NCBI GenBank assembly: GCA_030141605.1
Contig: JAQGDQ010000604.1
Coordinates: 1 to 62,000 of the forward strand
DNA length: 62,000 nt
Direction: 5' to 3'
From: Tubiluchus corallicola
Lineage: Eukaryota; Priapulida; Priapulimorpha; Priapulimorphida; Tubiluchidae
A program made the position numbers and the translations under genes. The notes below the pieces were generated by a model. That model had not been told where the DNA came from. It ran no database searches and worked only from the letters and a program-made list of their open reading frames with translations. The first letter of the stretch is position 1. Each line of letters starts with the position of its first letter. Below are positions 21,501 to 28,998 of this stretch, piece after piece.

Positions 21501-23028
21501 CAGTCAGCCACAACTATCTGGAATTTTAGGTCCAGTCAGCCACAACTATCTACAATTCTAGGTTCCAGTCAGCCACAACTAACTGTAATTGTAGGTTCCA
21601 GTCAGCAACAACTATCTGGAATTTTAGGTCCAGTCAGCCACAACTATCAACAACTTTAGGCTCCAGTCAGCCACAACTATCTACAACTTTAGGCTCCAGT
21701 CAGGAACAACTATCTACAATTCTAGGTTCCAGTCAGCCACAACTATCTACAACTTTAGGTTCCAGTCAGCCACAACTATCTACAACTTTAGGTTCCAGTC
21801 AGCCACAACTATCTACAACTTTAGGTTCCAGTCAGCCACAACTATCTACAACTTTAGGTTCCAGTCAGCCACAACTATCTACAACTTTAGGTTCCAGTCA
21901 GCCACAACTAACTGTAATTGTAGGTTCCAGTCAGCCACAACTATCTACAACTTTAGGTTCCAGGCAGCCACAACAATCTACAATTCTAGGTTCCAGTCAG
22001 CCACAACTATCTACAACTTTAGGTTCCAGTCAGCCACAACTATCTACAACTTTAGGTTCCAGTCAGCCAAAACTATCTACAACTTTAGGTTCCCGTCAGC
22101 CACAACAATCTACAATTCAAGGTTCCAGCCAGCCATAACTATCTACAATTCAAGGTTCCATCCAGAAAGAAGATCATTAGCCACTCCAGGAAAGGGTTAC
22201 AGGTATTGGAAATATGTATGCAGGATGAAATCAATATTTCTTCTAATTTCTCCTGGGAAAGCCATTCTGGCAGAGTGGTATATGCAGTCCAGTTTCAAGG
22301 AGATAAGGCTACACGTACACTACATGGTATTCATGATAGATATTAGTGTAAAAAGGCAAGTATGACACCTCAACTCATCTGCAAAAAGGGGCTCCTCATA
22401 GAAAGTCTTTTCACAGTTTCGTTGTGCACATATGCAGTTGCTGCAGGTCAACGGTTAAGTGTACGACAGCAACACGCCTTAACTACAAGTGTCACGTACA
22501 TGTGGGTAAAGCAAAGCCGTCAGTTCAGTAACTTCAGTTATTTTACATGGACTTTACTTAACTATGCATTAGTCTGCACATAGAGTGATTTACTAGCAAG
22601 ATCTTGCTTGGGAACTAGAAAAAATGAACTAGGTAAGATTCTAGCGAGCTGTTAAAATTGTTACTATTACAACAGCATGGGGGCTGAGAGGCGTTGTCAA
22701 GTGTACAAAATTACGTTGTCTGGTACACTTAACCTTTGACCTTTTTACGATCATCATCAATCTCTGGAAAGCGTTATTCACTTTATATAAAATAACAAAT
22801 CTGTCCAAGAACGACTTGACACTCATTTTCACGAACATGAGAATGGGTCATGAATTTATTACACTGATACACCGATGAGGACTCCCCTAACGGATGCCAA
22901 AACATTTATATCTGAATAAACACCGTCCAATGACCAACTTATAACCGCTTAGTATAACAAACATAAGCATACTTACAATACTGAAAACACCAGCATTGAA
23001 TGATGGCAAATGTGAGCAGGGGTGACAT
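2707..23028 (-). CDS. Sulf: Extracellular heparan sulfate 6-O-endosulfatase (Sulf1/Sulf2 family), 10 coding exons, 3' part outside window
   Basis: The spliced product removes 6-O-sulfate from heparan sulfate chains at the cell surface or in the matrix, a known role of the Sulf family in tuning Wnt, FGF and BMP signalling. Ten exons (22977-23028, 16722-16853, 14711-14950, 12585-12739, 10956-11122, 9338-9488, 7422-7597, 5222-5331, 4020-4101, 2707-2839) join in one open frame of 466 codons. Visible sites are DDQD (metal ligands, residues 55-58), CCPSR (Cys91 is the formylglycine precursor), HGPED (229-233) and DHGYH (320-324). Phrases such as [15 protein letters not shown] and LVKGKSMPY, together with a WRDTF..SRG stretch after the catalytic domain, point to Sulf rather than lysosomal GNS. 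The 3' exons (rest of the hydrophilic domain and C-terminal part) are off the left edge. Family assignment is near certain; Sulf1 versus Sulf2 cannot be decided and may predate that split. Confidence 0.95.
2880..3416. repeat. 33-bp minisatellite in Sulf intron 9
   Basis: About 16 diverged units of the pattern gttattacagcatcaaaggt plus aacatcttcatcg. The 33-bp period keeps an 11-codon frame open but no start, splice or family evidence makes it coding. Confidence 0.9.
4020..4101 (-). CDS. Sulf: Sulf exon 9: WRDTF segment after the catalytic domain
   Basis: This 82-nt exon is too short and lacks its own ATG, so simple ORF calling misses it. Between TCTCTTAG and GTAATC it reads [17 protein letters not shown] then [10 protein letters not shown]. 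The last ten residues match the Sulf motif WRDTFLVERG that follows the catalytic core. Phases fit exons 8 and 10 exactly (in 1, out 2). Confidence 0.88.
4249..4642 (+). repeat. Degenerate telomere-like (TTAGGG)n array in Sulf intron 8-9 region
   Basis: About 390 bp of ttaggg mixed with taaggg, ttagga, ttagag and a recurring block gttagcattggtgttagggt. It lies about 150 bp upstream of Sulf exon 9 (in intron 8). It is an interstitial telomere-like satellite, not a chromosome end. Confidence 0.9.
5222..5331 (-). CDS. Sulf: Sulf exon 8: end of sulfatase domain
   Basis: It encodes [19 protein letters not shown] and [12 protein letters not shown], the conserved end of the catalytic domain ([13 protein letters not shown]...DGKSVLKLL in vertebrates). 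Acceptor CATATATAG, donor GTACTG, phase 1 at the end. Confidence 0.94.
5362..6522. repeat. 23-bp minisatellite (about 50 units) in Sulf intron 7
   Basis: Consensus gccagcctctaggacgtgaa plus aaa. Variants (cacttgaaagagccagg; tagtaggtgaaagagccagt) recur as multi-unit blocks, suggesting higher-order duplications. It begins about 30 bp from the acceptor of exon 8. Confidence 0.93.
6634..7046 (+). mobile_element. MITE, family 1, complete 413-bp copy
   Basis: Flanked by TA (6632-6633 and 7047-7048). Left end CACTCATATCCCGGTTTGCC, right end GCAAACCGAGATGTGAGTG. The interior has no coding capacity. TA duplication and end structure suggest mobilisation by a Tc1/mariner-type transposase. Confidence 0.85.
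7422..7597 (-). CDS. Sulf: Sulf exon 7: DHGYH metal-binding motif
   Basis: It encodes [20 protein letters not shown] followed by [20 protein letters not shown]. Asp320 and His321 are the second metal ligand set; Lys332/Lys334 lie in the conserved VKGKSMPY loop. Acceptor CTATAG, donor GTACGT, leaving in phase 2. Confidence 0.95.
7797..7862 (-). mobile_element. MITE family 1, inverted end fragment
   Basis: cttttatggatatcggaaga and atccgacaaaa are the reverse complement of the right end of the family (6985-7046). Confidence 0.6.
7870..8455. repeat. Dispersed repeat with internal 72-bp tandem units
   Basis: Shares caaatgttggttgctacgga, aaatccagtagat and gcatttgtttttataaaaaa with 31318-31760. 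Between about 7975 and 8205 a 72-bp unit containing aaaatctgggtttggcaaca occurs three times; the other copy has it once. Confidence 0.7.
8866..8930. repeat. (AC)n microsatellite
   Basis: Two short runs of ac repeats (8870-8889 and 8908-8926) with imperfect spacer. Confidence 0.9.
9338..9488 (-). CDS. Sulf: Sulf exon 6, followed by a GC donor
   Basis: It encodes [17 protein letters not shown] and [13 protein letters not shown], matching the Sulf stretch TPSYNYAPN...RLQTLMSVDDSVE. The acceptor TTTCAG is normal. The donor is GAAAAG/GCAAGT, a GC-AG intron. The next GT downstream would throw exon 7 into a stop, and the residue count between VDDAVE and GELDNTY equals that of vertebrate Sulf, so the GC site is the supported boundary. 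Confidence 0.92.
9510..9901 (-). mobile_element. MITE, family 2 (TA target), next to Sulf exon 6 acceptor
   Basis: Ends AGCCTTTTTGCAG and TATAAAAAGGCT between TA dinucleotides (9508-9509, 9902-9903). Subterminal ggtcaaaggttaagtg and cacttaacctttgacc are inverted. Same family as 15163-15616 and about 22402-22772, in opposite orientation. Its end is 18 nt upstream of the exon 6 AG. Confidence 0.8.
10085..10855. mobile_element. Non-autonomous element, family 3, with 72-bp tandem units
   Basis: Shares gcctcgtgtaattagtaaaa, tgggtgctcccatttt, ttttgcgtgaacattaggta and a right part tgataacagtaaaataaacc with 17183-17880 and 24905-25383. The right part is tandemly repeated (starts 10641, 10713, 10785). 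Ends resemble aaggaaaagacaagtca in inverted orientation. Superfamily unknown. Confidence 0.65.
10956..11122 (-). CDS. Sulf: Sulf exon 5: HGPED motif
   Basis: The exon encodes [18 protein letters not shown], then [20 protein letters not shown]. His229 of HGPED corresponds to the catalytic histidine region of sulfatases. Acceptor CCACAG, donor GTAAGT; leaves in phase 2 so that AA joins the first base of exon 6 to make Lys. Confidence 0.95.
12290..12550 (+). mobile_element. Possible retroelement 3' tail
   Basis: T-rich stretch ending ggaggaaaataaaattacta followed by a short (ttacta)n run, like the tail of a LINE or SINE. No coding remnant was recognised. Confidence 0.3.
12585..12739 (-). CDS. 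Sulf: Sulf exon 4
   Basis: It encodes [20 protein letters not shown] followed by [15 protein letters not shown], the most conserved Sulf-specific stretch (GKYLNEY...PPGW). N-glycosylation sequons NGT and NYT are present. Acceptor TTCTTACAG, donor GTAAGT; enters in phase 1 and leaves in phase 0. Confidence 0.95.
13131..14363. mobile_element. hAT-like non-autonomous DNA transposon interrupted by the SINE
   Basis: Ends are TAGGGTTGCCA and TGGCAACCCTA, inverted. Flanking octamers GCAACAAG (13123-13130) and CCAACAAG (14364-14371) match at 7 of 8, as expected for an old hAT insertion. The interior holds the 5S-headed SINE. Confidence 0.62.
13394..14032 (-). mobile_element. 5S-rRNA-derived SINE-like element (about 640 bp), nested in a hAT-like element
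   Basis: Read on the minus strand it starts with 5S rRNA from about nucleotide 14 (14028 down to 13923, GC-rich, internal pol III promoter present), then a GC-rich body with the tail GATGCCCACACTGTATCTCG shared with the copy at 28951-28998, ending GATGAAATGATGACAACG. Flanks TGCTGTAAGT (13384-13393) and TGCTGTAGT (14033-14041) look like a target duplication. This is the layout of SINE3-type elements. A dispersed 5S rDNA unit is the alternative. Confidence 0.7.
14400..14545 (+). pseudogene. LINE reverse transcriptase C-terminal remnant
   Basis: In one frame, broken by a TGA, the sequence reads [20 protein letters not shown] then [18 protein letters not shown]. The pattern APxLWNxLP...S...FKxxLKTxLF is the C-terminal end of CR1/L2/Rex-type LINE proteins. 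Confidence 0.7.
14711..14950 (-). CDS. Sulf: Sulf exon 3: formylglycine catalytic motif
   Basis: This 240-nt exon encodes [20 protein letters not shown] and [10 protein letters not shown], the sulfatase signature. Cys91 in C-x-P-S-R is the residue converted to formylglycine by the FGE/SUMF1 enzyme; Arg95 is the usual stabiliser. Splice sites are CTTTCAG acceptor and GTACGT donor, phase 1 at both ends. All key residues are intact, so the enzyme should be active. Confidence 0.96.
15163..15616 (+). mobile_element. MITE, family 2, with duplicated right end
   Basis: Begins AGCCTTTTCACAGTTTAG and ends AACTGTGAAAATGCT, followed by TA. The right-end segment cttaacctttgaccttttca through tatcgccggaactgt occurs twice (about 15484-15527 and 15562-15608). 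Confidence 0.75.
16722..16853 (-). CDS. Sulf: Sulf exon 2: start of sulfatase domain
   Basis: Acceptor TTTCAG and donor GTAACG bound 132 nt encoding a basic linker ([10 protein letters not shown]) and the first sulfatase strand, [16 protein letters not shown]. The DD pair (residues 55-56) is the first set of Ca2+ ligands in sulfatases. The exon ends in phase 1. Confidence 0.93.
17183..17880. mobile_element. Non-autonomous element, family 3
   Basis: Begins attaaaggaaaaggcaag and ends gacttattttttcctttaat, an inverted pair. The interior matches 10085-10855, including three 72-bp tandem units at about 17680-17870. Confidence 0.7.
18526..18580. repeat. (TA)n microsatellite
   Basis: About 50 bp of ta repeats followed by catacatacata. 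Confidence 0.9.
19045..19262 (+). mobile_element. MITE family 1, truncated copy
   Basis: Matches the middle of the family (gatatacacgtggttacaca, gtgatgtaaacaaagtgacg) and stops at gggtccgt, where the frameshifted protein-like sequence begins. Confidence 0.7.
19268..19745 (+). pseudogene. Frameshifted protein-like sequence of unknown family inside Sulf intron 1
   Basis: Two open frames fit end to end with one shift at a run of six A (19422-19427). The first (ATG at 19268) gives ...[20 protein letters not shown]; the second, open for 104 codons without an ATG near its start, gives ...[20 protein letters not shown] and ends ...YYGFKGCNF at a TAA (19743-19745). Spaced Cys, Trp and Tyr residues look protein-like rather than random. 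It begins exactly where a MITE copy breaks off, suggesting insertion. Family unknown; a transposon-borne gene or a retrocopy are both possible. Confidence 0.4.
19865..20020 (-). mobile_element. Penelope-like terminal fragment, minus strand
   Basis: Reverse complement matches 40282-40375: gaaatgtttgatatgatttt, ttaaaagttttaataaagtt and tggtgttttaac. The ribozyme-like upstream part is missing. The segment after 19940 repeats the same tail in plus orientation, so the fragment is a partial inverted repeat. Confidence 0.55.
20205..20790. repeat. 145-bp tandem repeat, 4 copies, each with an internal hairpin
   Basis: Unit starts near gggaagttcatgaaattag; starts at about 20221, 20359, 20504, 20649 (first interval 138, then 145). 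Each unit holds ggaacttggaa and its exact complement ttccaagttcc about 70 bp apart. Confidence 0.9.
21240..22165. repeat. 33-bp minisatellite (about 28 units) in Sulf intron 1
   Basis: Consensus aggttccagtcagccacaac plus tatctacaacttt. Variants (aattctaggttcc, aactgtaattgtagg, atctggaattttagg) recur through the array. Confidence 0.93.
22402..22772 (+). mobile_element. MITE family 2, diverged copy
   Basis: Left end agtcttttcacagtttcgtt, body actttacttaactatgcatt, right part cttaacctttgaccttttta. Lies just left of Sulf exon 1. Confidence 0.65.
22977..23028 (-). CDS. Sulf: Sulf exon 1: start codon and hydrophobic N-terminus
   Basis: ATG at 23026-23028 opens a 17-residue hydrophobic start ([17 protein letters not shown]) followed by one nucleotide of the next codon and a GTAAGT donor at 22976-22971. 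The sequence looks like a signal peptide core, expected for a secreted enzyme. Phase 1 matches exon 2, where the split codon becomes Tyr. The start is chosen because it is the only in-phase ATG next to a strong donor upstream of the catalytic exons. The 6.1-kb gap to exon 2 makes this link less certain than the others. Confidence 0.72.
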
Positions 23029-24298
23029 CTTTTAAAATGATCTCTTCAGCAAAGCAATGTCGCAGCTTCACCAATTTCTTTGGTTAATCTGCAAAATGTT
23101 CAAAAATTTCAGCTAATGGGCAAAAGACAGCAGGAAAAACCTGCCTCCTCAGCTCTGTGGCAATCCGTAGACTGTGGCAATCCGAATAAATTGGCAAACT
23201 AAATTTGTAATAAAGAACTGAAAACAAGATTAGATTGTTTCATTTCCATGCAAGCAACTCAAATGCATAAAATACAAACTCAAACAGGTACCAGGTACTG
23301 TGACTCAGCATTAAAGGAAAACCAGACGATCGCACAAACATTAGTTCAGAATGAAGAATGCTCTAAAATATTGAAAACTACAATAGCTTTTTTTAAATCA
23401 AAGCTTAGATTAAATAATAATTACCTCGGGTACTCAAATTTCGTTAAATTTTCAAAGCTCAGTGCATCTACTAAGATTGGCAGCGGCGCCTTTTTTTCAC
23501 ATTAGCATAGCCGACAAATAGTAGGCGGTACCATGATAACCACGACCATGAACTGCAGTGTTAGTTTCTGATGTCATATGACGTAGAGCCCATTTTCGTG
23601 ACATCATGTGTTCAAGCAGTAACACTTACGTAAACGTGCTTGACGCGCAAGGGAAGATGCCTGCTATTGCACAAACTGTGGTTAGTTTCTGACGTAGGCA
23701 ATAGCTGTGTTCGGTCGCCGTTAATTAACTTTCTAAGCTAATTATTCAAATATAGGAAACAATTGCTAACTTTTATAGGCAAGAAAATGTATATTTTGGA
23801 CTGTAAATTAAAATTAGATCGAGTCTAAACAATCGTCCGGTCTTCCTTTAACACGTTAACATCCCTCAACCCTTCTGTGCTGGACTCACGTGGCTTTGAC
23901 TTGTTTTTGTAAAGTCCAACATATCCAGTCGGCATCTAGTTAAAACAGAGGACATACCCCGAGTACACCAGAGAAAGCTTCGTGGTAATGAAACCAGACT
24001 AGCCGCCCGGAAGTCGTACCCGGATGCAGTCTGGCTAGCTAGTAAGTAGCAAATAAATCAATGCTACAAATTCACTGCTTGACTGCAGCTAGTGAACCTA
24101 TCCTCGTTGCCGTTTGCGAATCACAGCCAGTGTTAATTTAAATGATTCACAAGACAGAAATATAAATAACAGTACGTTGTCTCTCTCTGATTTTCTAACC
24201 GTAATAAGGCACAAAAAATAATTTAAATCTTCATTGAATCATTTTAACGTACTGAATTTTGTTAATTTCATTCTCACTACTAATTCTAACGGCCTAAC
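23029..24298. other. Upstream region of Sulf, no gene recognised
   Basis: Presumably holds the 5' untranslated region and promoter. I see no clear TATA box or initiator and cannot place the transcription start. A repeated phrase ttagtttctgatgtcatatg/ttagtttctgacgtaggca is present. Confidence 0.4.
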
Positions 24299-24302
24299 TT
24301 AA

Positions 24303-24752
24303 CCCTTTCAGGCCCAAATTATTTTTAATAAGAAAAAAAATTTTGGCTTGGTACTTTTGTTCAGTATATCCATCTTGTTTACACATAATTATTTTTTTCT
24401 ACCTGTGCCCGCGTGCTAAATATAGCCTGTATCCCGCGGGATACCTTGGGATTCAATGGAAGCAAAAATGTGCTTCATTTTGCAATTGCTGATAATTTTT
24501 TAAAATATTTAAGACATTTAGTATGTGTGCTATGCTGATCTGTACAAAGTCATCTCTAAAGTACTGTACCTTGCACAGTTTTTGTGCTACGTAGATTTTT
24601 TAATTTGCCATTTTATCACCATTTTCAGCATATTGTTATTGGCTTAAATCAAAATAACTATTAACAGATCAAACTGTCAGTTTTAAAATTTTATTAATTT
24701 TAAAGGCAGAAAATATTCTCGTATCCCACGGGATACAACGGGTATGAAAGGG
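24303..24752 (+). mobile_element. piggyBac-like MITE, copy 1
   Basis: TTAA (24299-24302) then CCCTTTCAGGCCC; right end GGGTATGAAAGGG followed by ATAA. Subterminal palindromes tatcccgcgggata (about 24430) and tatcccacgggata (24722). The interior matches 45031-45662 in reverse. The TTAA target and CCC... end are typical of piggyBac-type elements. Confidence 0.72.
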
Positions 24753-24904
24753 ATAAACTTGCTTCTTTGGTCTCTAGCGCAGAATACATGAATTATATCT
24801 CAATTTTGTTGTATTTACGAAAATTTGATTTATAAAGGTACTTGCGATGCATAAATATTTGTTTATTGCACAATAAAATCGATTGAATTGAATCATTTTA
24901 ACGA

Positions 24905-25383
24905 TATTAACAAGAAGGGCTTAGTAATAAGACTGCAATAAGCGGCTCGTGTAATTAGTAAAATTACTTTAAAGTCGCGATCATTCAACGCCTGGACGCT
25001 TCCAGTTTTAATACCCAATCTTCTTCCAATGACGTCATTCGTCCTGAAGAAAAGCAACACACTATCAATTTTTGTCAAAAGTTTTTACAAAAACACTAGA
25101 TAGATGATTTTGTAATATTTTTGCGTGAATACTAGGTAACCTGCAGAAATATGATTAGTTGAAGCAGCGCACGATCACGGAAAGCCACGAAGTCTCTCAG
25201 TTACGTCATAATTGTCAACGAATGGCGGCAATCACCGCGCCTGAAACTTTCTATTCAGAGGTAGTTTATTTTAGATTTAGACTTCACAGACAGTTCCTTA
25301 TAAATCTCTTTGCTATATTTTTATAAGTTTATGTGATAACAGAAAAATAAACCCATCCTACTGAGTGACTTGCTCTTTCCTTT
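24905..25383. mobile_element. Non-autonomous element, family 3
   Basis: Shares gcggctcgtgtaattagtaa, tttttgcgtgaatactaggt and tactgagtgacttgctcttt with the other family 3 copies; only one tail unit is present. Confidence 0.65.
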
Positions 25384-25511
25384 AAATTAACACAGTTTAC
25401 TGTCTCACTGTAAGACGGTGAAAACAACGGATAATAGAATTCTTACGCTCGTAGATAAGACATCATCTTATTATAATTCGTGAAAATCAAACAGAAATTT
25501 CGTCACAATGT

Positions 25512-25700
25512 CATGGACCGGATTTACTAAAACGTTCAGTAAAAAACTTCGTAGGGATTTTTTGTTTGTTTCGCAAAGTTAGGATCGCATTTGACACCTT
25601 TCTTGGGTTACGAAACCTTTACGAATTCCATCGTAAGCTGACGTAGCGAACGATCTTACGAATAAAACAATTCGTACGAAGTTTTGTGGATCAGCCCCTG
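25512..25700. mobile_element. Short MITE-like inverted repeat
   Basis: Left end atggaccggatttactaaaa and right end caattcgtacgaagttttgt/ggatcagcccc are imperfect inverted repeats. No target duplication resolved. Confidence 0.4.
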
Positions 25701-25889
25701 AATTCTAAACGAGGACCAACGACTAACAGTTCTGCAAAATTTTCGACTAACGAACGAATAGCAGACATAAAAATCTTTATGAGAATTTACGCAAAAAATC
25801 GTTCGGCAAAACCCGAATTACCAAAATTAGTTGTCCAAAAAAGTTTACGAAAAGTGTCGACGCTGTGGATTTATTCAAGGCCCAAAAGT

Positions 25890-26760
25890 GTGTAGGTACC
25901 GTGGAACGGAAGTATCACCTATGTTCAATATAAGTAAGTCGTTTTTCTTTAGTGCTTTCTTTATACTTGTACAGTCCAAAGCACGTGAGGACAGTACTGT
26001 TTGCTTCACAGCCCAGTACAGTACGCTCACAGCGCGAGCAACATGGTCTGGGATAAGACGCCTCACTTCAGGTAGAACCGTGTAACTGCGACAATTTAGG
26101 CCACTCGAAAGCAAACAATATTTTTTGTTCAGGATATTATCAAGTTTGTGTGTAAATTTTCGTAAGTTTGTTCATGTAAAATTGTTCAATTACAACATTA
26201 AAATTACACATGTTTGTTTCGCTTCAGACAGTATTACATGTAATTGTAATTTTTTCCGTAGATAATTATGTACTTTTTTATAATTTTAAGCTGAACCATA
26301 TGTTCGAAATAAATGATATAAATAAACAAAACAATGACTAAAAATGCTCCGAAGCAGCACCCCCAGTGACGAAATTTCCGAAGCATAACTCCCAGTGACT
26401 AAAACTTTTCCGAAGCATAACCCCCAGTGACTAAAAAATTTCCGAAGTATCACCCCCAGTGACTAAAAATTTTCCGAAGCAGCACCCCAATGACTAAAAA
26501 TTTTCCGAAGCATCACCCCCAGTGACTAAAAATTTTCCGAAGCATCACCCCCAGTGACTAATAATGTTCCGAAGCAGCACCCCCAGTGACTAAAAATTTT
26601 CCGAAGCAGCATCCCCAGTAAATAAAAATTTTCATAGGTAGCACCCCCAGTGACTAAAAGTTTTCCGAAGCCGCACCCCCAGTGACTAAAAAATTTCCGA
26701 AGTAGCACCATCAGTAATTGTAGCTACGACTCGCCAGTAACTCTAGCAACACAAACTCAT
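25890..26760 (+). mobile_element. hAT-like element, family with ends CAGTGGC, expanded copy
   Basis: Start gtaccgtggaacggaagtat and middle gtcgtttttctttagtgctt match 38563-39219 and 40845-41395; right end ...gactcgccagtaac. The right end has expanded into the tandem array at 26340-26712. Confidence 0.55.
26340..26712. repeat. About 32-36-bp tandem array grown from a hAT-like right end
   Basis: Around 10 units of ccgaagcagcacccccagtg plus actaaaaattttt. The single-copy version of this segment (gaagcagtaccccacaaatt) is the right end of the copy at 40845-41395. Confidence 0.85.
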
Positions 26761-27334
26761 AAAAGACTCACCAGTCACCATTCTACACAGCAGAAAAAAA
26801 CTTCAAACTCTAGAACCACGGTGACGTAATCAACTGTCACATTGCTACGATTGGTTACAGATTCACCACCTACTCTTCCCTTCGAGCAAAAATTCAAAGC
26901 TAACAACTCGGGACGTCAAACGAACAAAGTGTCAAAGCATCACAGCATCTCGCAGACTTCTCATCCTCATCACCCTGACCCCCAGCTTATGTACGCGTAA
27001 TAAATGAGGAAATTAATCTAATCAAACCCAGGCGGCAAGAGGATACCAGCCAGATGTTCGAATCCGAAAAAAACGGATCACCGAACGCTGTTAAACCTTT
27101 ACACAGTGTTTAACCTTTTTAATCTCCCAGCACAAATCAAAGGCTGTTTTTCGATTGTTTTTCAAGTATCGAACTTCCGTGGGGTTTTTTCTTGCCGCGA
27201 CTGTGCGAAAGCTAAGACTGTTGAATTCGCAACTGATCTTATCAAGTTTCTCGCTATAAACTCAAGCGTGCGCCCGATATTCGAGAGCTAAAGATTATGC
27301 CAAAGGTTCCGGACAAGAACATAAGTATCATGAG

Positions 27335-27562
27335 TTTTTTGCGTACGCACCCCATTTAACTTTGAATTATATAAAAACTACTGTAGACTAAATATTGGGA
27401 AATTCTCATTTTGTAACAGAATCGTAGATATTTGGAATTCTTTAGCCTATGGCACAGCTAGTGCCTCTAGTGTTAAACATTTTACATCGTTGTTGGAGAA
27501 TGAAAGCTTGTTGCAGCATTGTAAATTTGATCGTCACTTGTTAACAGAGCGCCACCTATAAG
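27335..27562 (+). pseudogene. CR1-like LINE C-terminal remnant
   Basis: In one frame: NSHFVTESDIWNSLAYG then SASSVKHFTSLLENE. The pattern F..R/ES-DIWNSL....SASSV..F...L is the C-terminus of CR1-like LINE reverse transcriptases. Upstream part lost. Confidence 0.6.
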
Positions 27563-27750
27563 TGTTCAGTCTGTGTGGCTTCTCCCTTTTCTGTTGAATT
27601 ACATTGTGTACTACGTCGAAAAGAATAAATCAGATCAAACCAAGATGGACACGTTGAAAGCAAAGGGTCATGATGGTCACGAACAACATGTCTTAGCAAA
27701 GATGACAAGGGCAGTGAGACACACTTACAGCGAGAAGACTAATATTATTC

Positions 27751-27906
27751 GTTAAGGAAGCCAACAAGAAGACTTATATTATTCGTTAAGGAAGCCAACA
27801 AGAAGACTAATATTATTCGTTAAGGAAGCCAACAAGAAGACTAATATTATTCGTTAAGGAAGCCAACAAGAAGACTAATATTATTCGTTAAGGAAGCCAA
27901 CAAGTA
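27751..27906. repeat. 34-bp tandem repeat, about 5 units
   Basis: Unit gttaaggaagccaacaagaa plus gactaatattattc, nearly identical between copies, so young. Confidence 0.9.
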
Positions 27907-28830
27907 AACTAAGCATGGAAACCAAACAGGCTCTAGAAACTAAACAAATAGACGTTTACAACAAACATTTCTCGAGACTAGAGAAAGGTTCAACACAAAA
28001 CTGGCACTGAATCTTTGCAATTTTCATTTGCCAACTGGTCTCAGACAACAGAATTTCAAATACTTAAATGTGCGATTACCAGACGTCCCTTAGATACGGG
28101 ATATATCCCATATTTGATAATTTGGTCCCCTGTTCCGTACTGACCTTTCAGGGATATCCAAATTTTCCATATTTTGTTCATTTTTAAATTTCGTAATAAA
28201 AATATATTTTAACTGCATTTTTACGGCTATTAGCTGTAATTTATAAGGAAATATCATAATTTTTTTCTCAGATTTTTTTATGAAAGTTACCTAAATGTAA
28301 CAAGGAAACTGGTGTTGCTGGAAATTGCTACTAGTAGAACAAGATTTTAAGAATGTCTCGTATTTCTAATTTTCCAATCTGGAAACCCTAGTTAAATGCA
28401 AATATTTCAGATGACTTATGGAACATAGGTGCACGTTCAGCTAACTTCAATTCAGATTTTTTTCCTAGGTATGCACCTATACATTCTGTGTCAATTCAGT
28501 CTCTCGGCAAGGTTGGGCTTATAAGGCGTTTGCACTAGGTTACCTGTGTAATATAGTATGCGATTTTAGTCTCTAAACGTTCTGCGCAAAACTGCTGCCT
28601 CTGCCCTCCAAGAATCACATTATGCTTCTCCTGAATGCAAACCCTTTTACTGAGGCATTTGAATTCATCCTAAGTGTCCAAACCTTTGAGCCGGCAGATG
28701 ATAAATTCACCCAACAGGTGGCGAAGAGTGCTTTAGGATTAGACGCTCTTAAGTACCATGCTACGTGTCTGGCTATCAACCAAGTTCAGCCTCCAGAGAC
28801 TACTGTATATTTCCTATCACGTATATACTC

Positions 28831-28950
28831 TACTACGTCCATGTCACGTTGAAAACACCGGTTCTCGTCTGATCACCGAAGCTAAGCAACGTAGAGCCTG
28901 GTTAGTACTTGGATGGGTGACTGCCTAGGAATACCAGGTGCTGTAGGCCT
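28831..28950 (+). rRNA. Full-length 5S rRNA-like sequence (120 nt), probably the head of a SINE
   Basis: All conserved 5S parts are in order: CCAT near the start, CACGTTGAAAACACCGG, TCTCGTCTGATCACCGAAGC, TAAGCAACGTAGAGCCTGG, TTAGTACTTGGATGGGTGAC and GGTGCTGTAGGC. The length is exactly that of metazoan 5S. The internal control region (A box, intermediate element, C box) is intact. No T-run terminator follows; instead about 48 nt are shared with the SINE-like copy at 13394-14032. I therefore read it as a 5S-headed SINE fragment or pseudogene, not an rDNA gene. Confidence 0.75.
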
Positions 28951-28998
28951 GCGGGATGCCCACACTGTATCTCGACATTAGGCGGAGGAGCTGCACAA
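28951..28998 (+). mobile_element. Tail fragment of the 5S-headed SINE
   Basis: The stretch after the 5S-like sequence (gcgggatgcccacactgtat, then ctcgacatt and gaggagctgcacaagcagcc) repeats the segment next to 5S in the minus-strand copy in Sulf intron 3. It stops matching near 28998, so this copy is 3'-truncated. Confidence 0.65.

Noticed and set aside
27049-27062. GTTCGAATCC-like tRNA B box
   Set aside because: No A box, acceptor stem or anticodon arm fits in the preceding 80 bases.
28080-28400. Possible DNA transposon (gacgtcccttagatacggga ... ggaaaccctag)
   Set aside because: The two ends are not inverted repeats and no target duplication was found.
28622-28852. 76-codon plus-strand frame running into the 5S-like sequence
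   Set aside because: No recognisable family and it ends inside the 5S head; chance frame.
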